Source of the DNA: Alcanivorax sp.
GTDB taxonomy: Bacteria > Pseudomonadota > Gammaproteobacteria > Pseudomonadales > Alcanivoracaceae
NCBI RefSeq assembly: GCF_019431375.1
Contig: NZ_CP080267.1
Span: 620,001 to 684,000 of the forward strand
DNA length: 64,000 nucleotides
Direction: 5' to 3'
Position 1 is the stretch's first letter. Every line of letters begins with the position of its first letter. The notes below the pieces were generated by a model, which was not told the origin of the DNA, made no database searches, and worked only from the letters and a program-made list of their open reading frames with translations. The translations under genes were made by a program, and so were the position numbers. Positions 55,626 through 64,000 of the stretch are shown piece after piece.

Positions 55626-56140
55626 GGCGTGCTAACGTGCCCCAGGCGCACCGTGCCGTCTTCAATGCTGCCGCTCTGGTAAAGACGCCAGTGGCCCTCA
55701 GGGGTGGAGGCGGTAGCGATAAAGCGCCCCGTTGAGGGAAGGGCTCCGTCGCTACGGAAAACGCCATTGCCCTGATGGTGGAATGTCAGCAACAGATCCT
55801 TTTCCTTGAGCGTGGGGTGGCGCAACGCCACGGTAATAACGTCTGGCGCGGGGATTTCTGCCTCGCTGCTCAGCCTTGCCTGAACCCCGGCACCCACCTG
55901 GGACATCACAAGACCAATGCCCAGCCGTGCGGCAATCTGTTCCTGTTCCACGGAACGGTTAATGCCCCGGCCTTCCTTGTACCATTCATCGACCACCGGA
56001 GCGTCTGCATTGATGACTGCGATATACAGGGTTGTCAGGCCGGCAATCACTGAACTGGCTGGCAGTAAAATGGCCAGCCACAGCAGCGGGTAGCGATACC
56101 AGGGGCGGTCATCAACGTGGTGTGATGAAACGGGATTCAT
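55622..56140 (-). CDS. ccoH: cbb3 assembly protein CcoH (FixH)
   Basis: A 172-residue membrane-anchored protein. A short N-terminal segment leads into a single helix (about 18-40, LLWLAILLPASSVIAGLTTLYIAV), followed by the FixH domain with VDEWYKEGRGINR, a conserved block. GGAGAAA lies before the ATG, and the start is 29 bases inside the end of ccoG. It stabilises oxidase subunits during assembly. Confidence 0.92.
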   Translation of the reverse strand: MNPVSSHHVDDRPWYRYPLLWLAILLPASSVIAGLTTLYIAVINADAPVVDEWYKEGRGINRSVEQEQIAARLGIGLVMSQVGAGVQARLSSEAEIPAPDVITVALRHPTLKEKDLLLTFHHQGNGVFRSDGALPSTGRFIATASTPEGHWRLYQSGSIEDGTVRLGHVSTP

Positions 56141-57527
56141 GCTGTTTCTCCAGGTCTGGGTCGTCCAGTGACCTTACTGAAAACCAGATGGTGGATGACT
56201 GCATTTCCACCTCGTAGGGGTCATAACTCACCGTCACTGGCAGGGACAGGTGCTGCCCGGGCTGAATGGTAAACTCGGTGCGGTTTTCCATTCGTAGCCC
56301 CTCAGGGCCTTTCAGGCTCAGTGTATAGCGATGGGTGTTCTGGCCCTTGTTGAGAATTTCAAGCCGATAGATGTTCTCTACGCGGCCACTGCTGGCAACC
56401 CGGAACAGCTGATTGCGATCGCGCAGTACATCCACCTGCAAGGGTACACGGTTATAGAGCGTGACCATGAACAAGGTAGCCATGGCCAGCAAGACCATGC
56501 CATAACCGATCAACCGGGGTCGCAGCACCCGGGATTGTTTACCCTCCAGTGCGTTTTCGGTGGTGTAGCGGATCAAGCCCCTGGGTTTGTCGATGTGATC
56601 CATGACATCGTCGCAGGCATCGATGCAAGCCGCGCAGGTAATGCATTCGTATTGGAGCCCGTCGCGAATATCAATGCCGGTAGGGCAGACCTGAACACAA
56701 AGTCCGCAGTCAATGCAGTCGCCTTTTTCGACGGTCTGCGGTGCCTGATTCCGCTTCTTGCTGCCTCGGCCACGGGGTTCGCCGCGGTCTTCATCGTAGG
56801 AAACAATGAGTGTTTCACGGTCGAACATGACGCTCTGAAAACGCGCATAGGGGCACATATACAGGCACACCTGCTCACGCATGAAACCGGCATTCATGTA
56901 GGTGGCAGCGGTAAAGAAAGCAACCCAAAACAACTCCCAGCCGCCCCAGCTGAAATTGAAGATACGGACTGTCAGATCGGTAATGGGGGAGAAGTAGCCC
57001 ACAAAAGTGAGACCGGTAAGAAATGCCAGCGCCAGCCACATGACATGCTTGCTGCCACGTCGCAGCAGCTTGCTGACGGACCAGGGGGCCTCGTCCATTT
57101 TCATGCGGCTGTGCCGGTCGCCTTCACACAATTGCTCTATCCACTGGAAAAAGCGGGTCCAGGTAGTCTGCGGGCAGACATAACCACAATAGACACGTCC
57201 GGCCAGAACCGTGAAGAAGAACAGGGCGAAGGCGGCAATGATCAGCATCCAGGAAAGGAACAGGAAATCCTGCGGCCAGAAGGTCAGGCCGAAAATATGG
57301 AACTGTCTGTTGGGCAGATCAAACAGCACTGCCTGCTGGCCATCCCAGCGGATCCAGGGCAGGGCAAGATAGAGCCCCATGGTGCTGAGGATGGTGAAGT
57401 CACGAATGCGCTGAAAACGACCGCTGATGGATTTAACCTGTATCCGTTTGCGTTTGGCATACAGGCTGATGGGCCCTTGTGCTTCCGGGCTGTCATCAAC
57501 GGTTTTAATGCGGTCGCGGTCATTCAT
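56112..57527 (-). CDS. ccoG: Polyferredoxin CcoG (FixG, RdxA)
   Basis: A 471-residue membrane ferredoxin, reported as a cupric reductase in cbb3 assembly. Several N-terminal helices are followed by the motif GRVYCGYVCPQTTW. Two [4Fe-4S] motifs come next (CIDCGLCVQVCPTGID and CITCAACIDACDD). A last helix and a periplasmic immunoglobulin-like domain end the protein. The ATG at 57527, after GAGGTGCG, was chosen; the frame is open further upstream. Confidence 0.95.
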   Translation of the reverse strand: MNDRDRIKTVDDSPEAQGPISLYAKRKRIQVKSISGRFQRIRDFTILSTMGLYLALPWIRWDGQQAVLFDLPNRQFHIFGLTFWPQDFLFLSWMLIIAAFALFFFTVLAGRVYCGYVCPQTTWTRFFQWIEQLCEGDRHSRMKMDEAPWSVSKLLRRGSKHVMWLALAFLTGLTFVGYFSPITDLTVRIFNFSWGGWELFWVAFFTAATYMNAGFMREQVCLYMCPYARFQSVMFDRETLIVSYDEDRGEPRGRGSKKRNQAPQTVEKGDCIDCGLCVQVCPTGIDIRDGLQYECITCAACIDACDDVMDHIDKPRGLIRYTTENALEGKQSRVLRPRLIGYGMVLLAMATLFMVTLYNRVPLQVDVLRDRNQLFRVASSGRVENIYRLEILNKGQNTHRYTLSLKGPEGLRMENRTEFTIQPGQHLSLPVTVSYDPYEVEMQSSTIWFSVRSLDDPDLEKQHESRFITPR

Positions 57528-57569
57528 TACGCACCTCGAAAACTGCTGGCGTGATCCGCCGACACGGCC

Positions 57570-57595
57570 TGTCGCAGCCTTTTCAGACTGCGACA
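57570..57595. other. Inverted repeat between ccoP and ccoG
   Basis: TGTCGCAG (57570-57577) and CTGCGACA (57588-57595) are perfect inverted copies with a 10-base loop, in the 80-base gap between ccoNOQP and ccoGHIS. No T-run follows on either strand. It could be an RNA-stability hairpin that sets different transcript levels for structural and assembly genes. Confidence 0.5.
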
Positions 57596-57607
57596 ATGGC
57601 CCCGGCG

Positions 57608-58519
57608 TTACGGGGCTGGCTTGTTGGACAGGCTGTAAACGTAGGCCGCAATGACATGAATCTTCTCTTCACTGAGCAGATTTTCATGCTTGGGCATTTC
57701 CCCTTTTCGCCCTTCACGGATAGTGGTTTCGATGTCCTTCAGGCTTGGACCATAAAGCCAGGTGGTGTCCGTGAGATTGGGCGCACCCATAGCCTGAATC
57801 CCTTTGCCGTCCTGTCCATGGCACGCGGCGCAGATCGCGAATTTCGGCTTCGCCCGGTCGATGGCAGCGGCCTTCTCCGGATCCTTGGCAAGATCCGGCC
57901 GGCTCAGGCTTTGCACATAGATAGCCATATCGCGCACTGCCTTATCGGTATTGCCGATGGCTGCGGCCATGGGCGGCATCATGCCTGTGCGGCCCTGGGC
58001 GATGCTGGTAATGATCTGCTCGGGCTCGCCGCCATACAGCCAGTCATCATCGGCCAGGTTCGGGTAACCCTTGGCACCACGGGCGTCCGAGCCATGGCAA
58101 ATGGCGCAATTGTTGGCAAACAAACGGCCACCGACGGCCAGAGCCTCCGGGTACTGGATCAGTTCGTCCACAGGCACTTTGGCAAACTGCTCAAACAACG
58201 GATCCGTCTGCCGCGCTACCAGCGCGACTTCCTTTTCATACTGAAGCGTACTGCTCCAGTTCAGCACCCCCTGGAACTTGCCAAGACCGGGATACAGCAC
58301 CAGGTACACACATGCGAAGATCAATGTGCCGATGAACAGGAACAGCCACCAGCGGGGAAGCGGGGCATTACGTTCCTGGATACCGTCAAAGCTGTGGCCA
58401 GTAGTTTCCTTGGCCGCCTCTTCGGGGGAAATCTGATTGTTCCACAACAACAGGCCCGCACAGCCGAGCAGATTGATGGCAACGATAATGATGATGAACC
58501 AGCTCCAGAAATCACTCAT
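57608..58519 (-). CDS. ccoP: cbb3 oxidase dihaem subunit CcoP
   Basis: A 303-residue dihaem cytochrome c subunit. It has two N-terminal membrane helices (about 5-25 and 56-76) and two haem c sites, Cys138-x2-Cys141-His142 (CAICH) and Cys230-x2-Cys233-His234 (CAACH). Methionine ligands are likely in GMMPPM and GEMPKH. It passes electrons to CcoO/CcoN. The ATG overlaps the ccoQ stop by four bases. Confidence 0.96.
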   Translation of the reverse strand: MSDFWSWFIIIIVAINLLGCAGLLLWNNQISPEEAAKETTGHSFDGIQERNAPLPRWWLFLFIGTLIFACVYLVLYPGLGKFQGVLNWSSTLQYEKEVALVARQTDPLFEQFAKVPVDELIQYPEALAVGGRLFANNCAICHGSDARGAKGYPNLADDDWLYGGEPEQIITSIAQGRTGMMPPMAAAIGNTDKAVRDMAIYVQSLSRPDLAKDPEKAAAIDRAKPKFAICAACHGQDGKGIQAMGAPNLTDTTWLYGPSLKDIETTIREGRKGEMPKHENLLSEEKIHVIAAYVYSLSNKPAP

Positions 58520-58668
58520 TGCTCATCCCTCTCTTTTCGGCGATCAGCCTCAAGGGCCATGTGTGCGAGTTTTTCGTAGTCTTTCTTGCGGCTGGGCCGG
58601 TATACCCAGATCGTCATCGCAATAAAGGCCACAAAGAAGACCAGCGTAAACAGGGCTTGATAGCTCAT
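58516..58668 (-). CDS. ccoQ: cbb3 oxidase subunit CcoQ
   Basis: A 50-residue single-helix protein (MSYQALFTLVFFVAFIAMTI, then WVYRPSRKKDYEKLA). It is overlapped by ATGA on both sides with ccoO and ccoP. The short helix plus a basic-then-acidic tail is typical of CcoQ, which stabilises the oxidase complex. Confidence 0.93.
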   Translation of the reverse strand: MSYQALFTLVFFVAFIAMTIWVYRPSRKKDYEKLAHMALEADRRKERDEQ

Positions 58669-59300
58669 TGTGCTACCTCCTTACGTTCCTGGCCCAGGGA
58701 AAGCAGATAGGCCACAAGTGCATCTTCTTCCGTGGCATCGGCCCACTCACCCTCGATCTTGCTCAACTGCTCAGTGATGTCCTGATCGCTGTAGGGCACA
58801 CCGAAGGTGTCCTTGAACAGTCGCAAGGTCCTCTTGGTATCTCCCCAATCCACGGGATTTTCCTGCAGCCAGGGGTACGCCGGCATATTCGACTCCGGCA
58901 CAACCTGGCGTGGATCGCGAAGATGTTCACGGTGCCATTGCTCGGTGATCGGACGCAGCCCCACGCGGGCCAGATCCGGCCCGGTCCGTTTGGAACCCCA
59001 CAGGAAGGGGTGCTCCCAGACATCTTCGCCGGCCACGGAGTAGGCGCCGTAGCGTTCGGTTTCCGCACGCAGGGGACGCACCATCTGTGTATGGCAGACG
59101 TGGCAGCCTTCGCGGATATAGATGTCGCGGCCTTCCATTTCCAGGGCCGTATAGGGCTCAAGGGTTTCCAGTGGCTCGGTGGTGGCCTTCTGCCAGAACA
59201 GGGGCACGATTTCCGCCAGGCCACCGAAACTCACCGCAATCAATGTCAGCACAATCATCAGGCCGACATTCTTTTCCACTCTTTCATGGGCATTGGACAT
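58665..59300 (-). CDS. ccoO: cbb3 oxidase monohaem subunit CcoO
   Basis: A 211-residue membrane-anchored cytochrome c. One helix (about 12-32) is followed by the haem site Cys66-x2-Cys69-His70 (GCHVCHTQMVRPLRAETERYG), the signature block of FixO. ATG 59300 has GAGGAG upstream and lies 10 bases after the ccoN stop; the longer frame into ccoN was rejected. Confidence 0.96.
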   Translation of the reverse strand: MSNAHERVEKNVGLMIVLTLIAVSFGGLAEIVPLFWQKATTEPLETLEPYTALEMEGRDIYIREGCHVCHTQMVRPLRAETERYGAYSVAGEDVWEHPFLWGSKRTGPDLARVGLRPITEQWHREHLRDPRQVVPESNMPAYPWLQENPVDWGDTKRTLRLFKDTFGVPYSDQDITEQLSKIEGEWADATEEDALVAYLLSLGQERKEVAQ

Positions 59301-59310
59301 GTCGGTCTCC

Positions 59311-60741
59311 TCAGGCAGCCTGCAGCACGTTGTCGTCGCCATGGGTATCGTGTTCTGCAACGATAGTCTTGTAGACGTTGACAGCCATCAGCACCATGCC
59401 GGCGAAGAAAACCACCCCGCCGAGCAGGCGGATAGCGTAGAACGGTTGCCGTTCTACCAGCTCCTGCACGAAGTTGTAGGTGAGGGTGCCGTCTGCATTC
59501 ACTGCTCGCCACATCAGCCCCTGCATGATGCCGGACACCCACATGGAAGCGATATACAGCACGGTACCGATGGTGCTCAGCCAGAAATGGGCATTGATCC
59601 AGCCCACCGAATACATCTGTTTGCGATCAAACAGGCGGGGAATCATTACGTAGATAGCCCCGATGGTAATCATGGCCACCCAGCCCAGCGCACCGGAATG
59701 AACATGGCCGATGGTCCAGTCGGTATTGTGGCTGAGCGCGTTGACGGTCTTGATGGACATCATCGGCCCTTCGAAAGTGCTCATGCCATAGAAGGACAGG
59801 GCGACGATCATGAAGCGAATGATCGGATCCGTGCGCAACTTATGCCAGGCCCCGGACAGGGTCATCATGCCATTGATCATGCCGCCCCAGCTGGGTGCCA
59901 ACAGTACAATGGAGAACACCATGCCCACGGACTGAGCCCAGTCGGGCAGGGAAGAGTAGTGCAGGTGATGCGGGCCGGCCCACATGTACACGGCGATCAG
60001 GGCCCAGAAATGCACGATGGAAAGACGGTAGGAATATACCGGGCGCTGGGCCTGTACCGGCACGTAGTAGTACATCATGCCCAGGAAGCCTGCGGTCAGG
60101 AAAAAGCCCACCGCATTGTGCCCGTACCACCACTGCACCATGGCATCGATGGACCCGGAGTAGACCGAGTAGGATTTCATCGCGGACACAGGGATGGCGA
60201 TGTTGTTGATCACATGGAGCAGGGCAACGGCAATGATAAAGGCGCCGTAGAACCAGTTAGCTACGTAAATATGCGGTTGTTTTCGGCGGGCAATGGTGGC
60301 GAAGAATACGATGGCATAGGCCACCCAGACCAGGGTGATCAGGATGTCTATGGGCCATTCCAACTCCGCGTATTCCTTGCTACTGGTGTAGCCCATGGGC
60401 AGGGTGATGGCCGCGGCCACGATTACCGCCTGCCAGCCCCAGAAACTGAAAGCGGCCAGCTTGGGAAACGCCAGGGTGGCCTGACAGGTTCGCTGCACGA
60501 CGTAGTAACTGGTACCAATGAGGGCAGAGCCGCCAAAGGCAAAGATTACCGCGTTGGTGTGCAGTGGCCGTAACCGACCAAAACTGAACCAGGGTAACTC
60601 GAAATTGAGGACAGGCCAGGCAAGCTGGGCGGCGATAATGACCCCCACCAGCATCCCCACAATGCCCCAGACAACTGCCATGATGGTGAATTGTCGCACC
60701 ACCGTGTAGTTGTAAGGTGGCGAAACCGCTGAATTTTCCAT
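59311..60741 (-). CDS. ccoN: cbb3 oxidase catalytic subunit CcoN
   Basis: Haem-copper oxidase subunit I of the C family, 476 residues with about 12 helices. Family segments include WYGHNAVGFFLTAGFLGMMYYYVP (copper-ligand region) and GPHHLHYSSLPDWAQ (CuB histidines). A later helix carries the haem-ligand histidines (GHVHSGALGWVAMI). It reduces oxygen to water with high affinity and pumps protons. An Anr/FNR box is centred about 66 bases upstream of the ATG, and no second ccoNOQP set is seen in this window. Confidence 0.96.
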   Translation of the reverse strand: MENSAVSPPYNYTVVRQFTIMAVVWGIVGMLVGVIIAAQLAWPVLNFELPWFSFGRLRPLHTNAVIFAFGGSALIGTSYYVVQRTCQATLAFPKLAAFSFWGWQAVIVAAAITLPMGYTSSKEYAELEWPIDILITLVWVAYAIVFFATIARRKQPHIYVANWFYGAFIIAVALLHVINNIAIPVSAMKSYSVYSGSIDAMVQWWYGHNAVGFFLTAGFLGMMYYYVPVQAQRPVYSYRLSIVHFWALIAVYMWAGPHHLHYSSLPDWAQSVGMVFSIVLLAPSWGGMINGMMTLSGAWHKLRTDPIIRFMIVALSFYGMSTFEGPMMSIKTVNALSHNTDWTIGHVHSGALGWVAMITIGAIYVMIPRLFDRKQMYSVGWINAHFWLSTIGTVLYIASMWVSGIMQGLMWRAVNADGTLTYNFVQELVERQPFYAIRLLGGVVFFAGMVLMAVNVYKTIVAEHDTHGDDNVLQAA

Positions 60742-60800
60742 GTGCGTTTCCTTCCGAATAATGCGCTGGGTGACGATACCAAGCGCGTTCCATGGCTTTC

Positions 60801-60814
60801 TTGACGTAGATCAA
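60801..60814 (-). promoter_or_regulatory. Anr/FNR box upstream of ccoN
   Basis: Minus strand TTGATCTACGTCAA, one mismatch to TTGAT-N4-ATCAA. It lies 60 bases before the ccoN start, the same geometry and the same mismatch as the hemN box. It predicts activation of the oxidase operon by the Anr encoded downstream. Confidence 0.87.
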
Positions 60815-60927
60815 CAGCGCTGGTCGTAACCCTGGGACAAAATGTCTCACCCACCCTCAGATAGGCACAGTTACTTTGTGGTCATTTTTTGCGCTGGCGT
60901 CAACTCTCGGAAGGAAACGTTGCGGAA

Positions 60928-63900
60928 TCAGCTCCTCTTCTGGAAAAGGGAAAGCACTAGTGCGGTCAGCGCTGGCAGGGAAGTGATGGTCACGATGGCG
61001 GTGCCGAGCAACCCGAACAGGACGATGGCCCCGACGCCGCGATAAAGCTCGGTGCCTTCGCCCGGAATCAGTACCAGCGGCGCCAGGCCGCAGACCGTGG
61101 TGATGGTGGTCATGGCGATGGGGCGTAGCCGTGAGGCCACCGCTTCGCTTACCGCATCCACGGCGCTCATGGTGTTATCGCGAAAATTCAACGTGGCCTG
61201 ATGCACGATCAGGATCGGGTTGTTGACCACCGTGCCCATCAATATCAGAAAGCCGAGCATGGTAATCATGTCGAACGGCTGAGTCAGCGGCGCCAGGCCC
61301 AGTACAGGCAGCAGGGCACCCACGCCATTCATCAATGCCAACCCCAGCAGGCCGCTGGCGATGCCCAGTGGAATGGTGGTCATGATCAGCAGCGGGAACC
61401 CCCAGTGGGTGAAAATGGCCACCAGCAACAGGTAAACCAGCAGCAGGGCCACCACATAATTACCGGACAGGGATTCCTGGGTGGCCTGCAACTGGTCACT
61501 GGCCCCGGACAGCGTGATGCTGATAGTGTCCGGGATCTCTCCCGCATCGCGCAACTGCTGGATCATGTCGCGCACCCGGCTGACCCCGGTTTCCAGGGCC
61601 ACGCCCCGGGGCGGGATGATATTCAGGGTCACCGTGCGTCGACCGTTGACCCGCCGTACCACACTGGTGTCCACGGTTTCTTTCAGGGTGGCCAGCGAAG
61701 ACAGCGGCACCGTGGCGCCGATGGGGGTGTGCACCGGCAGGCCGGGGAGGGCGGCCAGATCGGGTCGGGTGCCGGTACGGTGGCTGTAGGCATAGATGTC
61801 GATCTTGTCGTCACCCAGGAAAAACTCATCCAGGTAGGCGCCATCGGTAAGCGCGGCGACGGTAAAGCCTAGCGCTTCCGTGGAAAACTGCACTTCGGCG
61901 GCGCGACTCCAGCGCGGGAGAACCTCTATCAGCGGCTGAGCCAGGGACAGGCTGGCGGGCTGGGACTGGATGCGAGGGTTATCGAAGACCTGTTCCGCTT
62001 CGCGCTCCAGCCGTGAGGCCGCCCTGTAGATTTCCGCCAGATCCGCGCCGGCCACATCCAGGGTCACACTGCGGGTGCCGCCGTCATTACTGGATATGAT
62101 CGAACCCCGGGCCGCAAAGGCGCCCATGCCGGGATAACGTTGATAGATCTCGGTGATGGCATCCATCATCGCTTCCATATGCGCCGGGTCCACCGGCTCG
62201 GCGATGATGCGCAGACGCTCTGCATCCACACCCATATTTACATACTTCATTGGCGGCATGGCCAACTTGCCTGAGTCATAATCCGCCGGATCGGCGCCCA
62301 CCAGTGGCAGAAATTCCGCTTCCACCTCGTCGGCGATGGCCGCCATGGTGCTGAGGTTATAACCCGGCGGCGCACTCATGCTGGCAAAGGTTTTCGGTTC
62401 CTCGCCCTCTGGCAGATATTCCGCCGGCGGCGTCAGGAACAGCACAATGGCGCCACCAATCAATACGGTGGCCAACAGGGTGATCACTTGCCGGGGGCGA
62501 CTACTGGACAAGCGGTCGGAAAGGCGGTGCAGGGCGATCATCCAGCGGCTGTGCTGACCGTCATGGGCCACCACCGCACTGAAATCCAGCCGGGCGGAGA
62601 GGGTGGGAATCACCGTCATGGCCACCAGCATGGAGACCAGAATGGACGCGGACACGGCAATGGCAATGTCGGAATAGAGCTGGCCGGCCTCTTCCTGGAT
62701 GAACACCACCGGCAGGAATACCAGCACCGTGGTCATGGTGGAGGCGAACACCGCTGGCCACACTTTCTGGATACCACTCACCGCGGCGCGAATCCGATCC
62801 AGGCCCTTGCGCCGTTCTATCTCAATGCTTTCCAGCACCACAATGGAATTATCCAGGGTCATGCCGATGGCAAAGGCGATCCCGGCCAGGGAAATCACAT
62901 TGATGGTGCGCCCGGCCAGCAGCAGGCCCAGAAACGCCGCAATGGTGCAGATGGGAATACCGATCACGCCCACGGCGGTGATCTTCACCGAGCGCAGGAA
63001 CAGGAACATGACCAGGGTGGCAAACACCGCGCCGATGGCCAGGTTGGTCCACACGTTGGCCACCGAGGCTTCCACATAGCGCACATCATCGGCGATCAAC
63101 GCCATGCGCATGCCCGCCGGCTCCAGCACCTCCCGGTTGATCTGTGTCACCTGATCGAACATGGCGTACTTGATGTCGATGACATTGGAACCGGTCTCCC
63201 GGCGCACCGCCAGGCTGATCACCGGCTCACCATTCACCCGCGACAGGCTGCGAACCGGAAAGTGGTCCAGCACCACCGTGGCCACGTCCCGCAGGCGCAC
63301 CAGGGAGTCGCCACTGCGCGCCAGAATCAGCTCATTGAGGCTATCGATATCCTTGAAACGTCCCACGGTACGCAGCAAATAACGCCGCTTGCCGCTTTCC
63401 AGCTCACCGCCGGACACATCCCGGTTGCGCTCACGCAGGGCATCGCGCACATCCACCACGGTGAGTCCGAACTGGGCCAGTTTCTGGGCATTGAGTAGTA
63501 ACTGAACCTGGCGTTCGGCGCCGCCGCGCACTTCCACCTGGGATACCCCGGCCACGCTCTCCATTCGTGAGCGCACTTCGTCGTCAATGAAGTCCTGCAT
63601 CATGTCCATATCCAGCCCGCGCGGGTTGTCGGGCAGGGGAGAGACGCGGTAATACATGAAGGCGTTGCTGGAAAAGGAGCTGGACAGAATGCGCGGCTGA
63701 TCCACGTTGTCGGGGTAGGCGGGGACCTGGCTGAGTGCATTATTGACCCGGATCAGCGCATCAGTGATATTCACGCCAAACGGAAACTCCAGCTCGATTT
63801 CCGCTTCACCGCTGCTAGCGGAGGCCGTCATTCTCCGCAGGTTGGGCAGGTTACGCAGGTATTCCTCCTGCTCGATGAGGATTTCCTTCTCCACATCCTG

Positions 63901-64000
63901 GGGGGTGGCGCCGGGCCAACTGGTCACCACGGAAATGGTACGCACCTCCAGATCCGGAATCATCTGTACCGGAATACGCAGGGCCGCCAGAACGCCGAGC
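60928..64000 (-). CDS. RND efflux transporter (5' end beyond window)
   Basis: AcrB/MexB-type inner-membrane RND transporter (COG0841). The minus-strand frame is still open at base 64000, with 12 codons visible before the internal Met at 63963 (LGVLAALRIPVQ), so the N-terminus is missing. At least 1023 residues are visible, with two periplasmic porter regions and the SVVTSWPGATPQDVEKEI start. The fourth helix reads GMTLDNSIVVLESIE. It therefore has a single Asp-Asn pair where drug pumps such as AcrB have Asp-Asp, as in several less-studied RND clades. Transcribed towards ccoN but separated by 186 bases. The substrate is unknown. Confidence 0.9.
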   Translation of the reverse strand, partial: LGVLAALRIPVQMIPDLEVRTISVVTSWPGATPQDVEKEILIEQEEYLRNLPNLRRMTASASSGEAEIELEFPFGVNITDALIRVNNALSQVPAYPDNVDQPRILSSSFSSNAFMYYRVSPLPDNPRGLDMDMMQDFIDDEVRSRMESVAGVSQVEVRGGAERQVQLLLNAQKLAQFGLTVVDVRDALRERNRDVSGGELESGKRRYLLRTVGRFKDIDSLNELILARSGDSLVRLRDVATVVLDHFPVRSLSRVNGEPVISLAVRRETGSNVIDIKYAMFDQVTQINREVLEPAGMRMALIADDVRYVEASVANVWTNLAIGAVFATLVMFLFLRSVKITAVGVIGIPICTIAAFLGLLLAGRTINVISLAGIAFAIGMTLDNSIVVLESIEIERRKGLDRIRAAVSGIQKVWPAVFASTMTTVLVFLPVVFIQEEAGQLYSDIAIAVSASILVSMLVAMTVIPTLSARLDFSAVVAHDGQHSRWMIALHRLSDRLSSSRPRQVITLLATVLIGGAIVLFLTPPAEYLPEGEEPKTFASMSAPPGYNLSTMAAIADEVEAEFLPLVGADPADYDSGKLAMPPMKYVNMGVDAERLRIIAEPVDPAHMEAMMDAITEIYQRYPGMGAFAARGSIISSNDGGTRSVTLDVAGADLAEIYRAASRLEREAEQVFDNPRIQSQPASLSLAQPLIEVLPRWSRAAEVQFSTEALGFTVAALTDGAYLDEFFLGDDKIDIYAYSHRTGTRPDLAALPGLPVHTPIGATVPLSSLATLKETVDTSVVRRVNGRRTVTLNIIPPRGVALETGVSRVRDMIQQLRDAGEIPDTISITLSGASDQLQATQESLSGNYVVALLLVYLLLVAIFTHWGFPLLIMTTIPLGIASGLLGLALMNGVGALLPVLGLAPLTQPFDMITMLGFLILMGTVVNNPILIVHQATLNFRDNTMSAVDAVSEAVASRLRPIAMTTITTVCGLAPLVLIPGEGTELYRGVGAIVLFGLLGTAIVTITSLPALTALVLSLFQKRS

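Noticed and set aside
56331..57554. 407-codon open frame opposite ccoG
   Set aside because: Shadow of ccoG; no recognisable domain.
59179..60573. 464-codon open frame opposite ccoN
   Set aside because: Low-complexity His/Gly-rich antisense translation of the oxidase subunit.
62488..63498. 336-codon open frame opposite the RND gene
   Set aside because: His/Gln/Gly-rich shadow frame without a start context.

Overview
This 64 kb window is chromosomal DNA from a respiring gammaproteobacterium. It carries Anr/FNR with cbb3 oxidase, pntAB, metH, a uvrY-uvrC-pgsA-tRNA block, a type II secretion operon and REP-like intergenic repeats. Protein sequences and gene order look closest to the marine hydrocarbon degraders (Alcanivorax-like, Oceanospirillales/Pseudomonadales). 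That placement is inference; no search was run. I see no prophage, insertion sequence or CRISPR array. The DNA is compact and core-like.

Layout. 1-2898 (minus): cstA, a small CC-terminal protein and an ArsA/Get3-like ATPase (cut by the window start), joined by two one-base stop/start overlaps. 3220-7101 (plus): GacA/UvrY regulator, uvrC, pgsA, then tRNA-Gly, tRNA-Cys and tRNA-Leu. 7368-14139 (plus): a hybrid histidine kinase with three receivers, CheR, a receiver protein, a receiver-less CheB and a REC-PAS-PilZ protein, with no MCP, CheA or CheW. 14141-22984 (plus): type II secretion genes gspEFGHIJKLM, without gspC or gspD, followed by an unrecognised exported protein. 23073-28391: a lipoprotein CocE-type hydrolase (minus), divergent from a Lit-like (DUF1461) membrane protein, a PEP-synthase/rifampicin-phosphotransferase-like protein lacking its catalytic His, and a DUF2189 membrane protein. 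28436-34036: metH (minus), then mscS and a DUF481 barrel (plus). 34285-37169 (minus): three-subunit pntA1-pntA2-pntB. 37572-43302: ABC1 kinase, alpha/beta hydrolase, MpaB/DUF2236 oxygenase and the Prc protease. 43480-49129: fused SpmAB-like protein, AlkB, CorA, metallo-hydrolase, YaaA and small proteins.

49147-60741 (all minus) is a microaerobic respiration block: ccoNOQP, ccoG, ccoH (fixH), ccoI, ccoS, a TauE/SafE-like membrane protein, hemN, anr and a tandem universal stress protein. Nearly all genes overlap or abut. Two near-identical Anr/FNR boxes lie about 60 bp upstream of ccoN and hemN, so the regulator encoded here probably activates both the oxidase and the oxygen-independent haem step that supplies it. 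The window ends inside an RND transporter gene (60928-64000), transcribed in the same direction.

The least explained parts are the CheR/CheB-hybrid kinase-PilZ cluster, the cstA-CC-ArsA trio, the Lit/dead-PEP-enzyme/DUF2189 operon, the unknown last gene of the secretion operon, and a hairpin-rich non-coding stretch upstream of pntA.
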